A stretch of 64,000 bases of DNA from NCBI RefSeq assembly GCF_043195105.1, contig NZ_JBAFWO010000009.1; one strand, given 5' to 3'. This DNA is from NCEH01 sp002257205 (GTDB lineage Bacteria; Pseudomonadota; Alphaproteobacteria; Rhizobiales; Xanthobacteraceae). The position numbers were made by a program, and so were the translations under genes. Shown here piece by piece: positions 1-9,100 of this stretch (the first letter of the stretch is position 1; every line of letters starts with the position of its first letter). The notes beneath the pieces are model-generated. The model was not told the DNA's origin and searched no databases. It saw only the letters and a list, made by a program, of their open reading frames with translations.

Positions 1-1
1 C

Positions 2-937
2 GCCGACTGGCGGCTGACAGCGGAGGGCCAGATCGCGTCAGCCTTCGGCAATCGGATGGAAGCGGCGATGTCCGGCCGGGTCGGCAACACGGTCACGCTG
101 AACGGCCGGGTTTCAGACGAGGAGCCGGTTCGGGCCGGAGAGCGCATTCGTCTCCGCCTCGTCAATGGCTCGCTTGCCCGCATCATGGCGCTGGGCTTCG
201 AGGGACATCGGCCGATGATTGTGGCGATTGACGGCCAGCCCTGCGATCCGCATGAGCCTGCGGGCGGCCGGATCCTTCTCGGCCCGGCCATGCGTATTGA
301 CGTCGCGCTCGACATGCAGGGTGAGCCAGGGCGCCGTTACCGCGTCATCGACGATTTTTACGACGGCCTGTCCTATTGGGTGACGCACCTCGTCTACGAC
401 GAGAAGCCGCCCATCCGCGAGCATCCTCTCGACGCGCCGCTTAGCCTGGCGCGCAATCCCTTGCCTGAGCCCGACCTCACCGATCCCGAGCGCCACGAAC
501 TGACGCTCCAGGGCGGCATGATGGGCGGCGGCGGTATGGTCGGCATGGGCGGAATGATGGGTGGAGGAATGATGCGCGGAATGATGGGCATGGGCGGCGG
601 TGCTGCCTGGGCCATCAATGGCATGTCGATGACCGGCGACGGCCATGCCGGCATGGAGCCCGCCCTCACATTCCAGCGCGGGCGCAGCATCGTACTGAGG
701 CAGCGCAACGAGACCGCTTGGTGGCATCCGATGCATTTTCACGGCCACAGTTTCCGGGTGTTGAGCCGCAACGGCGCCCCGGTGCAGCATCGGCAATGGC
801 AGGACACGGTCCTGATCGCGCCGAAGGATACCGTCGACGTTGCGTTCGTCGCCGACAATCCCGGCGACTGGATGCTGCATTGCCATGTCATGGACCACCA
901 GATGGCCGGCCTGATGACCGTGCTGCGCGTGGCCTAA
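2..937 (+). CDS. Multicopper oxidase (CopA-like), C-terminal part; 5' end outside window
   Basis: The reading frame is open from the first bases, and the residues before the first ATG at 56 (DWRLTAEGQIASAFG) already look like multicopper oxidase sequence, so the gene is cut by the window edge. The C-terminal cupredoxin domain carries both late copper motifs: HPMHFHGHSF (type 2/3 ligands) near 724-760 and HCHVMDHQMAGLM (type 1/3 ligands) near 880-915. Between domains lies a Gly/Met-rich stretch at about 512-602, of the kind copper oxidases use to collect Cu(I). The family oxidises periplasmic Cu(I) and related substrates. It starts a plus-strand run of copper and thiol-redox genes, which supports copper resistance. 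CopA, CueO and PcoA are equally possible names. Confidence 0.9.
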   Translation, partial: ADWRLTAEGQIASAFGNRMEAAMSGRVGNTVTLNGRVSDEEPVRAGERIRLRLVNGSLARIMALGFEGHRPMIVAIDGQPCDPHEPAGGRILLGPAMRIDVALDMQGEPGRRYRVIDDFYDGLSYWVTHLVYDEKPPIREHPLDAPLSLARNPLPEPDLTDPERHELTLQGGMMGGGGMVGMGGMMGGGMMRGMMGMGGGAAWAINGMSMTGDGHAGMEPALTFQRGRSIVLRQRNETAWWHPMHFHGHSFRVLSRNGAPVQHRQWQDTVLIAPKDTVDVAFVADNPGDWMLHCHVMDHQMAGLMTVLRVA

Positions 938-965
938 ATTCGAACCTTATGAAAGGAGACCTCCC

Positions 966-1409
966 ATGCAAAGACGAACTTTTCTCCTCGGCAGCGCAGC
1001 CGTTCTGCTCCTGCCGTTTCCAGCGATTGCGGACACCGGCATTCGGGCGATGCTCTATAAGAACCCTGAGTGTAGCTGCTGCGAGGGCTACGCGGACTAT
1101 CTGCGCCAGAACGGCTTTCAGGTCGACGTGAAGCCGACCAACGACCTCGCCGAGATCAGCCGCAAGGCCGGTGTGCCGGCAGAGCTCGAAGGCTGTCACA
1201 CGATGTTCGTCGACGGCTACGTAGTCGACGGCCATGTGCCGGTGAACATTGTGCGCAGGCTGCTCGCCGAGAAGCCGGCGATCGCCGGCATCACCCTGCC
1301 GGGCATGCCGATGGGCTCGCCCGGCATGGTCGGCACGAAGACTGAGCAGTTCGTGATCTATGCCCTCACCAAGGACGGCAAGGCTCCGACCGTCTACGCG
1401 ACGGAATGA
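966..1409 (+). CDS. DUF411 metal-binding secreted protein
   Basis: 147 residues. An N-terminal Sec signal peptide (MQRRTFLLGSAAVLLLPFPA) is followed by a CSCC motif at residues 36-39 and a later Cys in EGCHTM, the hallmark of DUF411, a periplasmic family found beside copper and other metal resistance genes. A ribosome site (AAAGGAGA) lies just upstream. It begins 28 bases after the multicopper oxidase, and its stop overlaps or abuts the next gene, so the two are probably co-transcribed. The likely role is periplasmic metal binding or delivery. The precise metal cannot be read from sequence. Confidence 0.88.
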   Translation: MQRRTFLLGSAAVLLLPFPAIADTGIRAMLYKNPECSCCEGYADYLRQNGFQVDVKPTNDLAEISRKAGVPAELEGCHTMFVDGYVVDGHVPVNIVRRLLAEKPAIAGITLPGMPMGSPGMVGTKTEQFVIYALTKDGKAPTVYATE

Positions 1410-1426
1410 CTGGGGAGACTATTTCG

Positions 1427-2047
1427 ATGACCGGAAGCACTACCACGGAGCATGTACCGACAGCGGTGGAGCAGCCGGTCGGAGCTATCACGCGGCGTCG
1501 GCTCCTGCTCTACGTGGCGCCGGTCGTTGGTTTCGGCGGCCTCGCCTCCGTATTTGCCTCGCGGCTTGGGAGCGATCCCAGCCAGCTTCCGTCCGCCCTG
1601 ATCGGCAAACCTGTGCCGGCCTTCAGCCTGCCGCCCGTCCAAGGCCGTACGCTTGGGCTGTCGAGCGGTGACCTCTGCAGCGAGGTCTCACGCGTTAATG
1701 TCTTCGCATTTTGGTGCGTCGCCTGCCGGGCTGAGCACCCGCTCTTCCTGCACCTTGCGCAGGACAGGACCGTGCCGATCCACGGCCTCAACTACAAGGA
1801 CCGCCCCGAAGATGCAGCCGAGTGGCTGGGTAACCTTGGCGACCCTTACACCCGCACCGGGGCCGATCGGGACGGCCGCGTCGCCATCGACTGGGGTGTC
1901 TACGGCGTGCCGGAGACCTTCGTGGTCTGCGCCGATGGACGTGTCGCCCACAAGCACATCGGTCCGGTGACTGAGCAGGCATTGACTGAGACGATTCTTC
2001 CGCTCGTCGAGCGTTTGCGCCAGCAGGCGAAGGGAGGCACGTCATGA
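1427..2047 (+). CDS. DsbE/CcmG-like thiol:disulfide oxidoreductase
   Basis: About 206 residues: one N-terminal membrane anchor after a basic RRR stretch, then a thioredoxin fold with a CVAC active site in FAFWCVACRAEHP. The tail motif GVYGVPETFVV contains the cis-proline typical of the CcmG/DsbE family, which reduces apocytochrome or cuproprotein thiols in the periplasm. An earlier ATG at 1406 overlaps the DUF411 stop. The GGGGAG at about 1412-1417 sits correctly for the ATG at 1427, so the later start is preferred. It overlaps the next thioredoxin gene by four bases (ATGA), implying translational coupling. Confidence 0.85.
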   Translation: MTGSTTTEHVPTAVEQPVGAITRRRLLLYVAPVVGFGGLASVFASRLGSDPSQLPSALIGKPVPAFSLPPVQGRTLGLSSGDLCSEVSRVNVFAFWCVACRAEHPLFLHLAQDRTVPIHGLNYKDRPEDAAEWLGNLGDPYTRTGADRDGRVAIDWGVYGVPETFVVCADGRVAHKHIGPVTEQALTETILPLVERLRQQAKGGTS

Positions 2048-2607
2048 GACGGTTCGTCCTCCCCATAGTCGCGTTGATCGCAATGGCGGGACCGGTGCTC
2101 GCCGGTCCGCCGCAGAATTTGGTGCTGCGCGACGCGCCGACGCCCGTGCCGGAGTTCCAGTTCACTGACAGCGACGGCAACGTCCGCACGCTCGCTGACT
2201 TCCGCGGTAAGGTGGTGTTGCTGAACGTTTGGGCGACATGGTGCGTGCCGTGCCGCAAGGAGATGCCGACGCTCGACCGGCTGCAGGCCTCGCTGGGCGG
2301 TCCCGATTTCGAGGTCGTCACGCTCTCGATTGATCGCGGCGGGTCGGAGGTTGTGAAAAAGTTCTTCGCCGAAATCGGCATTCAGAATCTCGCCATCTGC
2401 GTCGATCCGTCAAGCAAAGTTGGCTTCGCCCTCGCTGCCGCTGGTCTGCCAACGACGCTTCTCATCGACCGCCAGGGGGAAGAGCTGGGACGGCTGATCG
2501 GTCCTGCCGAATGGGATGCGCCGGAAATGCTCGCGTTCCTCAAGTCAATCATCGCCCAGAGGCAAGGCCGCTTGGCCGCTCCGCAACAGGAGGACGAACC
2601 GACATGA
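2044..2607 (+). CDS. TlpA-family periplasmic thioredoxin
   Basis: 187 residues. Sec signal peptide of about 20 residues, then a TlpA/ResA-type redoxin domain with the active site WATWCVPCRKEMP (Cys67, Cys70) and the cis-proline segment GLPTTLLIDRQG. TlpA proteins keep copper-site cysteines reduced for SCO-type chaperones and cytochrome oxidase assembly, which fits the SCO gene 360 bases downstream. It is coupled by ATGA overlaps to the genes on both sides. It differs from its upstream neighbour in active site and in lacking a retained anchor, so the two are separate redox partners and not a recent duplication. Confidence 0.88.
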   Translation: MRRFVLPIVALIAMAGPVLAGPPQNLVLRDAPTPVPEFQFTDSDGNVRTLADFRGKVVLLNVWATWCVPCRKEMPTLDRLQASLGGPDFEVVTLSIDRGGSEVVKKFFAEIGIQNLAICVDPSSKVGFALAAAGLPTTLLIDRQGEELGRLIGPAEWDAPEMLAFLKSIIAQRQGRLAAPQQEDEPT

Positions 2608-2960
2608 GCAGCGTGAACACGTCCGACATGCCTTCTCATCCCGAACCGCGAGTGCTTACCGGCAAGCTCACTCTCTCACTGCAGAGGCGGCGAGGACTGA
2701 TTGTGCTCGGCGCTTTGGCTCTCAGTCTCAGCGCAGCCTTCAATTGGAGTTGGCTCGTCGCAGCGGGTGTGGCCCCGTTGCTGCTGAGCGCGCTGCCTTG
2801 CGTCGCAATGTGCGCGCTCGGTCTCTGCATGAGCCGAATGAATGGCCCTTCGGCGGACAAAGCATCGTCCCTGGTGTCCTCCGACGACCCTATCGCCGAT
2901 GGTTCGATCAAGCCTGGTGGCTCATGCTGCTCGCCCGCTGCCGATACTCCCCCGAGGTGA
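2604..2960 (+). CDS. Small Cys-rich membrane protein, unknown
   Basis: 118 residues beginning at the ATG overlapping the stop of the TlpA gene. Two predicted membrane helices (about 30-50 and 53-75) flank a short turn. The second contains LPCVAMCALGLCMSRM with three cysteines, and the C-terminus has a CCSP motif. No family is recognised with confidence. The Cys/Met content inside a membrane segment and the position between TlpA and SCO1 suggest metal or redox handling, but that is inference from context. It ends five bases before the SCO start and is clearly part of the operon. Confidence 0.7.
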   Translation: MSSVNTSDMPSHPEPRVLTGKLTLSLQRRRGLIVLGALALSLSAAFNWSWLVAAGVAPLLLSALPCVAMCALGLCMSRMNGPSADKASSLVSSDDPIADGSIKPGGSCCSPAADTPPR

Positions 2961-2965
2961 CCGGC

Positions 2966-3655
2966 ATGCGTATCTTGCAATCCGTAGCGCTCGCCTTCGC
3001 CCTAATAGGGGCGGTCGTCACGCCGGTCCTGGCGCATTCACTCGCAGAAGTCGACCGTGATCTTCGCGACAAGGACAAGTATTTCCAGCCGGTCGATAGC
3101 GAAGCGCCGGGATTCACCTTGCAGGATGCCAACGGCAGCGTCGCCCGCCTCAGCGATCTGCATGGCAAGGTTGTCGTGCTCAATTTCATCTATACGAACT
3201 GCCCAGACGTCTGCCCTCTCCACGCGGAGCGGATCGCTGAACTCCAAGCGATGATCAACCAGACGCCTATGAAGGCGATGGTCGAGTTCGTCACTATCAC
3301 GACCGATCCGAAACGCGACACAAGCCAAGTCTTGCGTGACTACGGTCAGGCCCACGGCCTCGACCCGATGAATTGGCTGTTCCTGACGGCGGCCCCCGAT
3401 CAACCCGAAGACAGCACGCGAAAGATCGCCGAAGCCTATGGCCTCAAGTTCACACAAGGCGATGATGGCATGCAGATGCACGGGATCGTCACGCACGTGA
3501 TTGATCAGGATGGGCGACTGCGCGCCAGGTTCCACGGCCTGCAGTTCGAGCCTGTCAATCTAGTGATCTTCGTCAATGCGCTCACCAACCGAACACAAAA
3601 GCCTCACGGACATCCGGGCTCGAGCTTTTGGGACAAGCTGAAGGGATTGTTTTGA
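2966..3655 (+). CDS. SCO1/SenC copper chaperone
   Basis: 229 residues from the ATG at 2966; the open frame extends upstream, but the signal peptide (MRILQSVALAFALIGAVVTP) fixes the start. The copper-binding thioredoxin-like fold has CxxxC in NFIYTNCPDVCPLH (Cys79, Cys83) and the distal His in MHGIVTHVID (about 177), the complete SCO metal site. SCO proteins mature the CuA centre of cytochrome oxidase and other copper enzymes. The C-terminus is extended by a basic and Gly/Ser tail (HGHPGSSFWDKLKGLF). It is the last gene of the copper/redox run. Confidence 0.92.
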   Translation: MRILQSVALAFALIGAVVTPVLAHSLAEVDRDLRDKDKYFQPVDSEAPGFTLQDANGSVARLSDLHGKVVVLNFIYTNCPDVCPLHAERIAELQAMINQTPMKAMVEFVTITTDPKRDTSQVLRDYGQAHGLDPMNWLFLTAAPDQPEDSTRKIAEAYGLKFTQGDDGMQMHGIVTHVIDQDGRLRARFHGLQFEPVNLVIFVNALTNRTQKPHGHPGSSFWDKLKGLF

Positions 3656-4027
3656 TGTGCGATGAGGGCCTACTCACGAGAGTCGATCATCGCCTCTATC
3701 ACGCGGCTAACCGTGAGGCGGCATAAAGCGAACGCATGGCACATTGCGAGCCGACGCCTTGCCTCGTTTACGGGTCGGTGTGGTCGGTAGCGCCGCCAGT
3801 AGTAAGTGCGGTCCTTGAGCGTGCGACGGCAGACGCGCCAGTCGCGAAGCAGAAGCCCGTCACCAAAGTCGCGCCGGTCAAGAACTGCGCGAACACGCCT
3901 TCCCAGGTTGGATACAATCCGAGATTTCAATTCGCGGTGCAAACGCCAAAGGCCTGATGCTCAGCCAGCCTGCTTCTTGCGGCCCAGCTATGCCTTTGCC
4001 GGCGAGCACGACTGCGAGTCCTGCCGT
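3656..4027. other. Intergenic stretch without a convincing gene
   Basis: 372 bases between the SCO gene and the convergent MerR gene. Short frames exist on both strands (plus 3736-3957, minus 3670-3942), but neither has a clear ribosome site or a recognisable family. The minus frame is Arg-rich with a WRRYRPHRP segment and could be a decayed gene. No strong terminator hairpin with a T-tract was seen. Confidence 0.4.
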
Positions 4028-4489
4028 TCACCGTGATGCAAGAAGGTCCCGAGCCGCCGCTACAGCCGCTTCGCCATCAGGGCCGTCCAGATTGCCGGGA
4101 GAGTCAGCGAGGACTTCGATAATTCGGCAGGATGCGACTTTTCCGTTGTCGCATTCGCTGATCATCCGGGTGAGCTCGGTCCTAAGCCCAAGGAGGCGGC
4201 GGATTCGACTCTCGACGGCTGCGAGCTGGCCGGTAGCGATCCGGCTCACCTGCTCGCATGACGCCTCCGGCACGTCCTGTAGAGCGAGCATTGTCTTGAT
4301 AGCCGCGATGTCGAAACCGAGGTCCCTAGCATGGCGGATGAAGGTCAGGCGCCGAACGTCCTCGGCTCCGTAGAGCCGTCGTCCACTGTCCGTTCGGGGC
4401 GGCGGCGGTATGAGTCTGATCCGCTCGTAATAGCGGATCGTCTCGATATTGACCCCTGTGCGTCGGGACAACGCTCCAATAGCGATCAT
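4028..4489 (-). CDS. MerR-family heavy-metal-responsive regulator (PbrR/CadR/ZntR type)
   Basis: 153 residues. The N-terminal winged helix is typical (IGALSRRTGVNIETIRYYER), followed by the dimerisation helix and a metal-binding loop. Cysteines at about 78 (SCEQV), 113 (SECDNG) and 121 (SCRII) match the three-ligand pattern of divalent or soft-metal MerR proteins (Zn, Cd, Pb, Hg). It is divergent from the CapK-like gene, and the shared 70-base region contains a MerR dyad. The same dyad sits in front of the P-type ATPase, so this protein most likely controls both. Regulators of this family bind the over-long promoter spacer and untwist it when metal is bound. Confidence 0.9.
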   Translation of the reverse strand: MIAIGALSRRTGVNIETIRYYERIRLIPPPPRTDSGRRLYGAEDVRRLTFIRHARDLGFDIAAIKTMLALQDVPEASCEQVSRIATGQLAAVESRIRRLLGLRTELTRMISECDNGKVASCRIIEVLADSPGNLDGPDGEAAVAAARDLLASR

Positions 4490-4495
4490 CGGGGC

Positions 4496-4528
4496 TTGCT
4501 CCTGTAGTGACTACAGGATGTAGGTATA
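4496..4528 (+). promoter_or_regulatory. MerR-type operator between merR-like gene and capK-like gene
   Basis: A perfect dyad TCCTGTAG-TGA-CTACAGGA at 4502-4520. It overlaps a plausible minus-35 (TTGCTC, 4496-4501) and a weak minus-10 near 4523-4528, in front of the gene at 4563. The core is identical to the dyad in front of the ATPase gene at 6037-6051. Spacing is less ideal here than at the ATPase promoter. Confidence 0.7.
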
Positions 4529-4562
4529 TCAGTTGACGGGAAGTGTGTGAACCGAGAACGAA

Positions 4563-5936
4563 ATGACGGAACACGTTGGAAGCCTGATCTGGGACGCTTG
4601 GCGTGCTCGAAAGGGCGGCGAAGGCGCAATCGCTCAACGCCAGCGCGCCCGTCTCGCCGACATGGTCGCCTACGCTCGGGCCAACTCGCCCTATTATCGC
4701 GAGCTGTATGATGGTCTGCGGAACCGGGTCGAAACTCCCGAGCTGCTACCCGTTACCGACAAGAAGACGTTGATGGCTCGGTTCGATGATTGGTGCGTCG
4801 ATAGGGAAATAACCCTGAAAGGAGCAAAGGCGTTTGTCGAAGATCCGAACCTGATCGGCGAACGGTTCCTCGGTAAATACACTCTGCTGACGACTTCTGG
4901 CACGACAGGGACGCGCGGTGTCTTCGTGCTCGACAATCGGAACATGGCCGTCACCAACGCCATGGCGTTTCGCATGCTGACGGCTTGGCTCAGCGCGGGC
5001 GATTTTATTCGAATCTTGTTCGGCGGAGGACGCATGGCAATGGTCATGGCGACGGGCGGCCACTTCGCCTCCGCGGTCGCTGCGGCACGCCTGCAGAAGG
5101 GCCAAGGACGACGGCTCGAGGTGCTATCAGTGCACATGCCCTTGCAAGAGCTTGTGGCCCGACTCAACCAATTCCGGCCGGTGCTCCTTGCACCCTACGC
5201 GAGTATGGCAGCGCTGCTAGCGAGCGAGCAGGAAGCTGGTCGTCTGAGGATCAATCCAGTGTTGTTAGCGCTCTCCGCCGAAGGGCTGCCGGAGGGCGAG
5301 TACGACCGAATTGCGCGAGCATTCGAAGCCAAGGTCGGCAACAGCTACGCGGCAACCGAGTGTCCCTTCTTCAGCTACAGCTGCGAGCACGGGTGGTTGC
5401 ACGTCAACAGCGACTGGGTCGCATTCGAGCCTGTCGACGCGGACTATCGGCCCGTACCGCCGGGTGAGCCAGCACACACAGTGCTCATCAGTAACCTCGC
5501 CAATCGAGTGCAGCCGATTCTACGCTACGATCTGGGCGACAGCGTCTTTCAGCAGGCCGGGCCTTGCCGGTGCGGAAATCCGCTGCCGTCGATCCGTGTG
5601 CAAGGGCGATCTGCCGAGGTCCTCACCTTCCGCACCGCTGGCCGCGACCGGGTGACCATTGCACCCTTGGCCTTTGCCACGTTGGCCGACCGAACACCTG
5701 GACTCCAGATGTTTCAGATAGTGCAGACCGCGCCGGCGAGCTTGCGCGTGCGCCTGAAGATCCACGGTGCTGATTCGGATCGCGTGTGGGAAGCGGTCCT
5801 TGCCGGCATCAAACGTTTGCTCGCAGAGCACGGCCTCGATCAGGTTGCCCTGGAGCGCGCCGAGGACCCGCCGGAGCAGTCTAGGGGTGGCAAGGTTCGG
5901 CAAGTTGTTCCGCTCGTGGAAGGCGCGCGGTCATAA
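4563..5936 (+). CDS. CapK/PaaK-like adenylate-forming ligase
   Basis: 457 residues of the phenylacetate-CoA ligase/CapK superfamily. The core adenylation motifs are visible: phosphate loop TSGTTGTRG (111-119), YAATECPF, LRYDLGD, and the C-terminal lysine region SRGGKVRQVVP. A CRCGNPLPSI segment, also seen in PaaK and CapK relatives, suggests a structural Cys pair. The family activates a carboxylic acid with ATP. The substrate is unknown; CapK relatives act in cell-surface polymer synthesis. Its promoter carries the MerR dyad, so it is probably metal-induced, which is unusual for this family. No strong ribosome site precedes the ATG. Confidence 0.8.
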   Translation: MTEHVGSLIWDAWRARKGGEGAIAQRQRARLADMVAYARANSPYYRELYDGLRNRVETPELLPVTDKKTLMARFDDWCVDREITLKGAKAFVEDPNLIGERFLGKYTLLTTSGTTGTRGVFVLDNRNMAVTNAMAFRMLTAWLSAGDFIRILFGGGRMAMVMATGGHFASAVAAARLQKGQGRRLEVLSVHMPLQELVARLNQFRPVLLAPYASMAALLASEQEAGRLRINPVLLALSAEGLPEGEYDRIARAFEAKVGNSYAATECPFFSYSCEHGWLHVNSDWVAFEPVDADYRPVPPGEPAHTVLISNLANRVQPILRYDLGDSVFQQAGPCRCGNPLPSIRVQGRSAEVLTFRTAGRDRVTIAPLAFATLADRTPGLQMFQIVQTAPASLRVRLKIHGADSDRVWEAVLAGIKRLLAEHGLDQVALERAEDPPEQSRGGKVRQVVPLVEGARS

Positions 5937-6030
5937 GTCTCCCTCGGCGGCGAGATGCACGATCGCCGATGCTGAATGTAGCACCACGGTGCCTCCGCAT
6001 TTCGTGTGACAAAAGCATGAGACTCACCCC

Positions 6031-6061
6031 TTGATTCTGTAGTGACTACAGGATGTATGGT
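6031..6061 (+). promoter_or_regulatory. MerR-type promoter of the metal ATPase operon
   Basis: Textbook architecture: minus-35 TTGATT (6031-6036), a spacer of exactly 19 bp containing the dyad CTGTAG-TGA-CTACAG (6037-6051), then minus-10 TATGGT (6056-6061). The 19-bp spacer is the diagnostic feature of MerR-activated promoters. It lies 60 bases upstream of the ATPase start. Confidence 0.88.
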
Positions 6062-6120
6062 TAGCAAGAGAGTGAGGAAGCATCGGCGCCGCGCTCAAAG
6101 ACAACGGTAAGGAGACAAGA

Positions 6121-9100
6121 ATGACTGATGCCGCGACGATGAGCCCTCCAAGCTCGCTGCGCTTCAAAGTTGACGGTTTAGATTGCCAGAACGAGGTTCG
6201 CGCGCTTCGCGCCGCGGTGGGGCCGGTTGTCGGCGGCGGCGACAAGCTGTCCTTCAATACTCAAGCCGGTATCATGGAGGTGATATCCGAGAACGCTTCG
6301 GTGATTGAGGTTATCCAGCGGGCGGTCGCCACGACCGGCATGCAAGCGCATCTCCTACGGGAGCCGGTGGAGCAGCGTGCACCGGCACTGCTGTTCCGGG
6401 TCGAGGGGCTCGACTGCAAGAATGAAGTCGCGGTGCTCAAGCGTGAGATCGGTCCACTGGTTGGGGGCGAGGCTTGGCTGACGTTCGACACCGCGAAGGG
6501 GCTGATGACGGTCGCGCCGCAACGGCAGGCGACCATCGACTATATCATTGGCCGCGTCGTCCCGACCGGCATGCGTGCTTCCCTTGTTGAGGATGGCACG
6601 GCAGAGACATTGCTCTTCCGCGTCCATGGTCTCGACTGCAAGAACGAGGTGGCGGCCCTCACGCGGGAACTCGGTCCGCTCGTGGGCGAAGACAAACTCG
6701 CCTTCGACACCGCGCAAGGCATGATGACCGTGGCTCCCCAGAATCGGGCGGCGCCCGACGCGATCGAGGAAGCCGTGGCTCGAACAGGTATGCGCGCCGA
6801 GCCCTGGTCGCCGTTCGCCGTTTCGCTCCGCGTGCTCGAGCCCGCCGGAGCGATTGAAGGTGCGACCTGCGGCTGTGCCACAGAAGTGCAGGAGGCACTC
6901 AGCCCGCCGATCCCAACCCACTTGCCCGGCAAAGTCGTGTTTCGCATTCACGGCATGGACTGTGCCGATGAAATCGCGGCATTAAAGCGTGAGGTTGGGC
7001 CGCTGGTCGGCGAAGACAAGCTCGCCTTCGATCTCCTCAACGGTCGCATGTCGATCGACGTACCGTCGGATGCGGCGCTCGAAGCCAGCGTTGAGAAGGC
7101 CGTTGCCCGCGCTGGTCTGCGCGCAGAACCCTGGATTGAAGGCGGTACCAGCGAAGCCGCGCAGGCCGAAGAGCGCCGCAAGCGGGTGCAGTCGTGGCTG
7201 ACGACCGCAAGCGGCGGGCTCACGGCGCTGGGCTTTGCGATCCACGCTTGGCTCGGAGGCGGTGTGATCGCGGCCTTTGAGGCAGGCGAACACGCTTTGG
7301 GCTCGACCCCGTTGCCGAGCATGGTCCTTTACGTGGTCGCGGTGCTCTGCGCGGCGCGCTACGTCGCACCCAAGGCTTGGTTCGCGGCCAAGCGGCTGCG
7401 TCCTGACATGAATCTGCTGATGATGGTTGCGGTCGCGGGGGCGATTGGTATTGGCGCCTGGTTCGAGGCCGCTACTGTTTCGTTCTTTTTTGCGCTGGCG
7501 CTGGCGCTTGAGGCTTGGAGTCTCGGTCGCGCGCGCCGGGCGGTGGCCGCACTCATGGAACTCGCGCCGCCGACAGCACGCGTCAAGCTCGAAGATGGCT
7601 CAGAGCGCGACGTTCCGGCGGCTGAGGTTCGGGTCGGCGTGCACATCATCGTCCGGCCAGGAGACAAGGTGCCGCTCGACGGCCGGGTTGCCGCTGGCGA
7701 GAGCGAGGTCAATCAAGCGCCGATCACCGGCGAAAGCGTCCCCGTATTCAAGGCAGAAGGCGACGAGGTCTTTGCCGGCACCATCAACGGAGAGGGTGCA
7801 CTTGATGTCGTGACCACCAAAGCGGCGAATGACACGACGCTCGCTCAGATCATTCGAATGGTCGGCTCAGCGCAGAGCCGACGCGCGCCCAGTGAGCAGT
7901 GGGTGGAGAAGTTCGCTCGTGTCTACACGCCCGTCGTGATGGTGCTCGCCGTTGCGATCTTTCTTGCTCCGCCCCTGCTCTTGGGCGGCGCATGGGATGT
8001 CTGGTTCTACCGGGCTCTCGTGCTCCTCGTGATTGCTTGCCCCTGCGCCCTCGTGATTTCGACGCCGGTGACGATCGTGGCGGCACTCGCCGGCGCAGCG
8101 AAGCAGGGCGTCCTGGTGAAGGGCGGCACCCATCTCGAAACGCCTGCGCACCTCAAAGCCATTGCGATGGACAAGACTGGCACGCTCACCGAAGGGCGCC
8201 CGAAGGTCGTCGAGATCGTGCCGCTTGGAGGCCGCAGCGAAACACAGGTTCTCGGCTTGGCCGCAGCCCTGGAGGCACGCAGCGGGCATCCGATCGCTCG
8301 CGCCATTCTGGCGAAAGCTGCCGAACTCAAGATGGTCGCCGAGCCTGTCGAGGCTGTCCAAGCCATCACTGGCCGAGGCGTCACCGGTCGCGTGGCCGGC
8401 CGCGAGTCGTGGCTCGGCTCGCGCCGCTACATCGAGGAGCGGGGTATCAACTCAGATGCAGTTCTGCAGCGGGCCGATGTACTTTCGAGCGCCGGTCGTA
8501 CCATCGTCGCGGTCGGCGACGCGCAGGAGGTTTGGGGTCTCATCGCCGTTGCCGATGCCGTCAGGCCGGAAGCGAAGGACATTGTTACTTCGCTTCACCT
8601 CGCCGGCATCAAACACGTCGTGATGCTCACGGGGGATAACCGGGCGACGGCAGAGGCGATTGCGAAGCAGACGGGCATCGACGAGGTCCGGGCGGAACTC
8701 CTGCCTGGCGACAAGGTGGCGGCCGTCGAAGATTTGGTGCGGCGCTACGGGTCGGTTGCCATGGTCGGGGATGGGGTCAACGATGCTCCTGCAATGGGAC
8801 GTGCAAATCTCGGCATCGCAATGGGCGCCATGGGCAGCGACGCTGCCATTGAAACAGCCGATGTTGCACTCATGTCGGACGATCTGTCGAAGCTTCCCTG
8901 GCTGGTGCGTCACTCGCGCTCGACGCTCACCGTCATCCGACAGAACGTCGCCTTCTCCATTGCCGTGAAGCTCCTGTTCACAGCGCTCACAGTATTTGGT
9001 CTCGCATCGCTCTGGGGCGCCATCGCGGCCGACGTCGGCGCGTCGTTGCTGGTCGTTCTTAACGGCCTGCGCCTGCTCAACCGTGGTCAGACGACGGTTC

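Noticed and set aside
2516..2965. N-terminal extension of the SCO gene
   Set aside because: The signal peptide begins at 2966; the upstream frame overlaps the small membrane protein and is Arg-rich noise.
3670..3942. 90-residue minus-strand frame
   Set aside because: Arg-rich and unrecognised, no ribosome site; left as intergenic.
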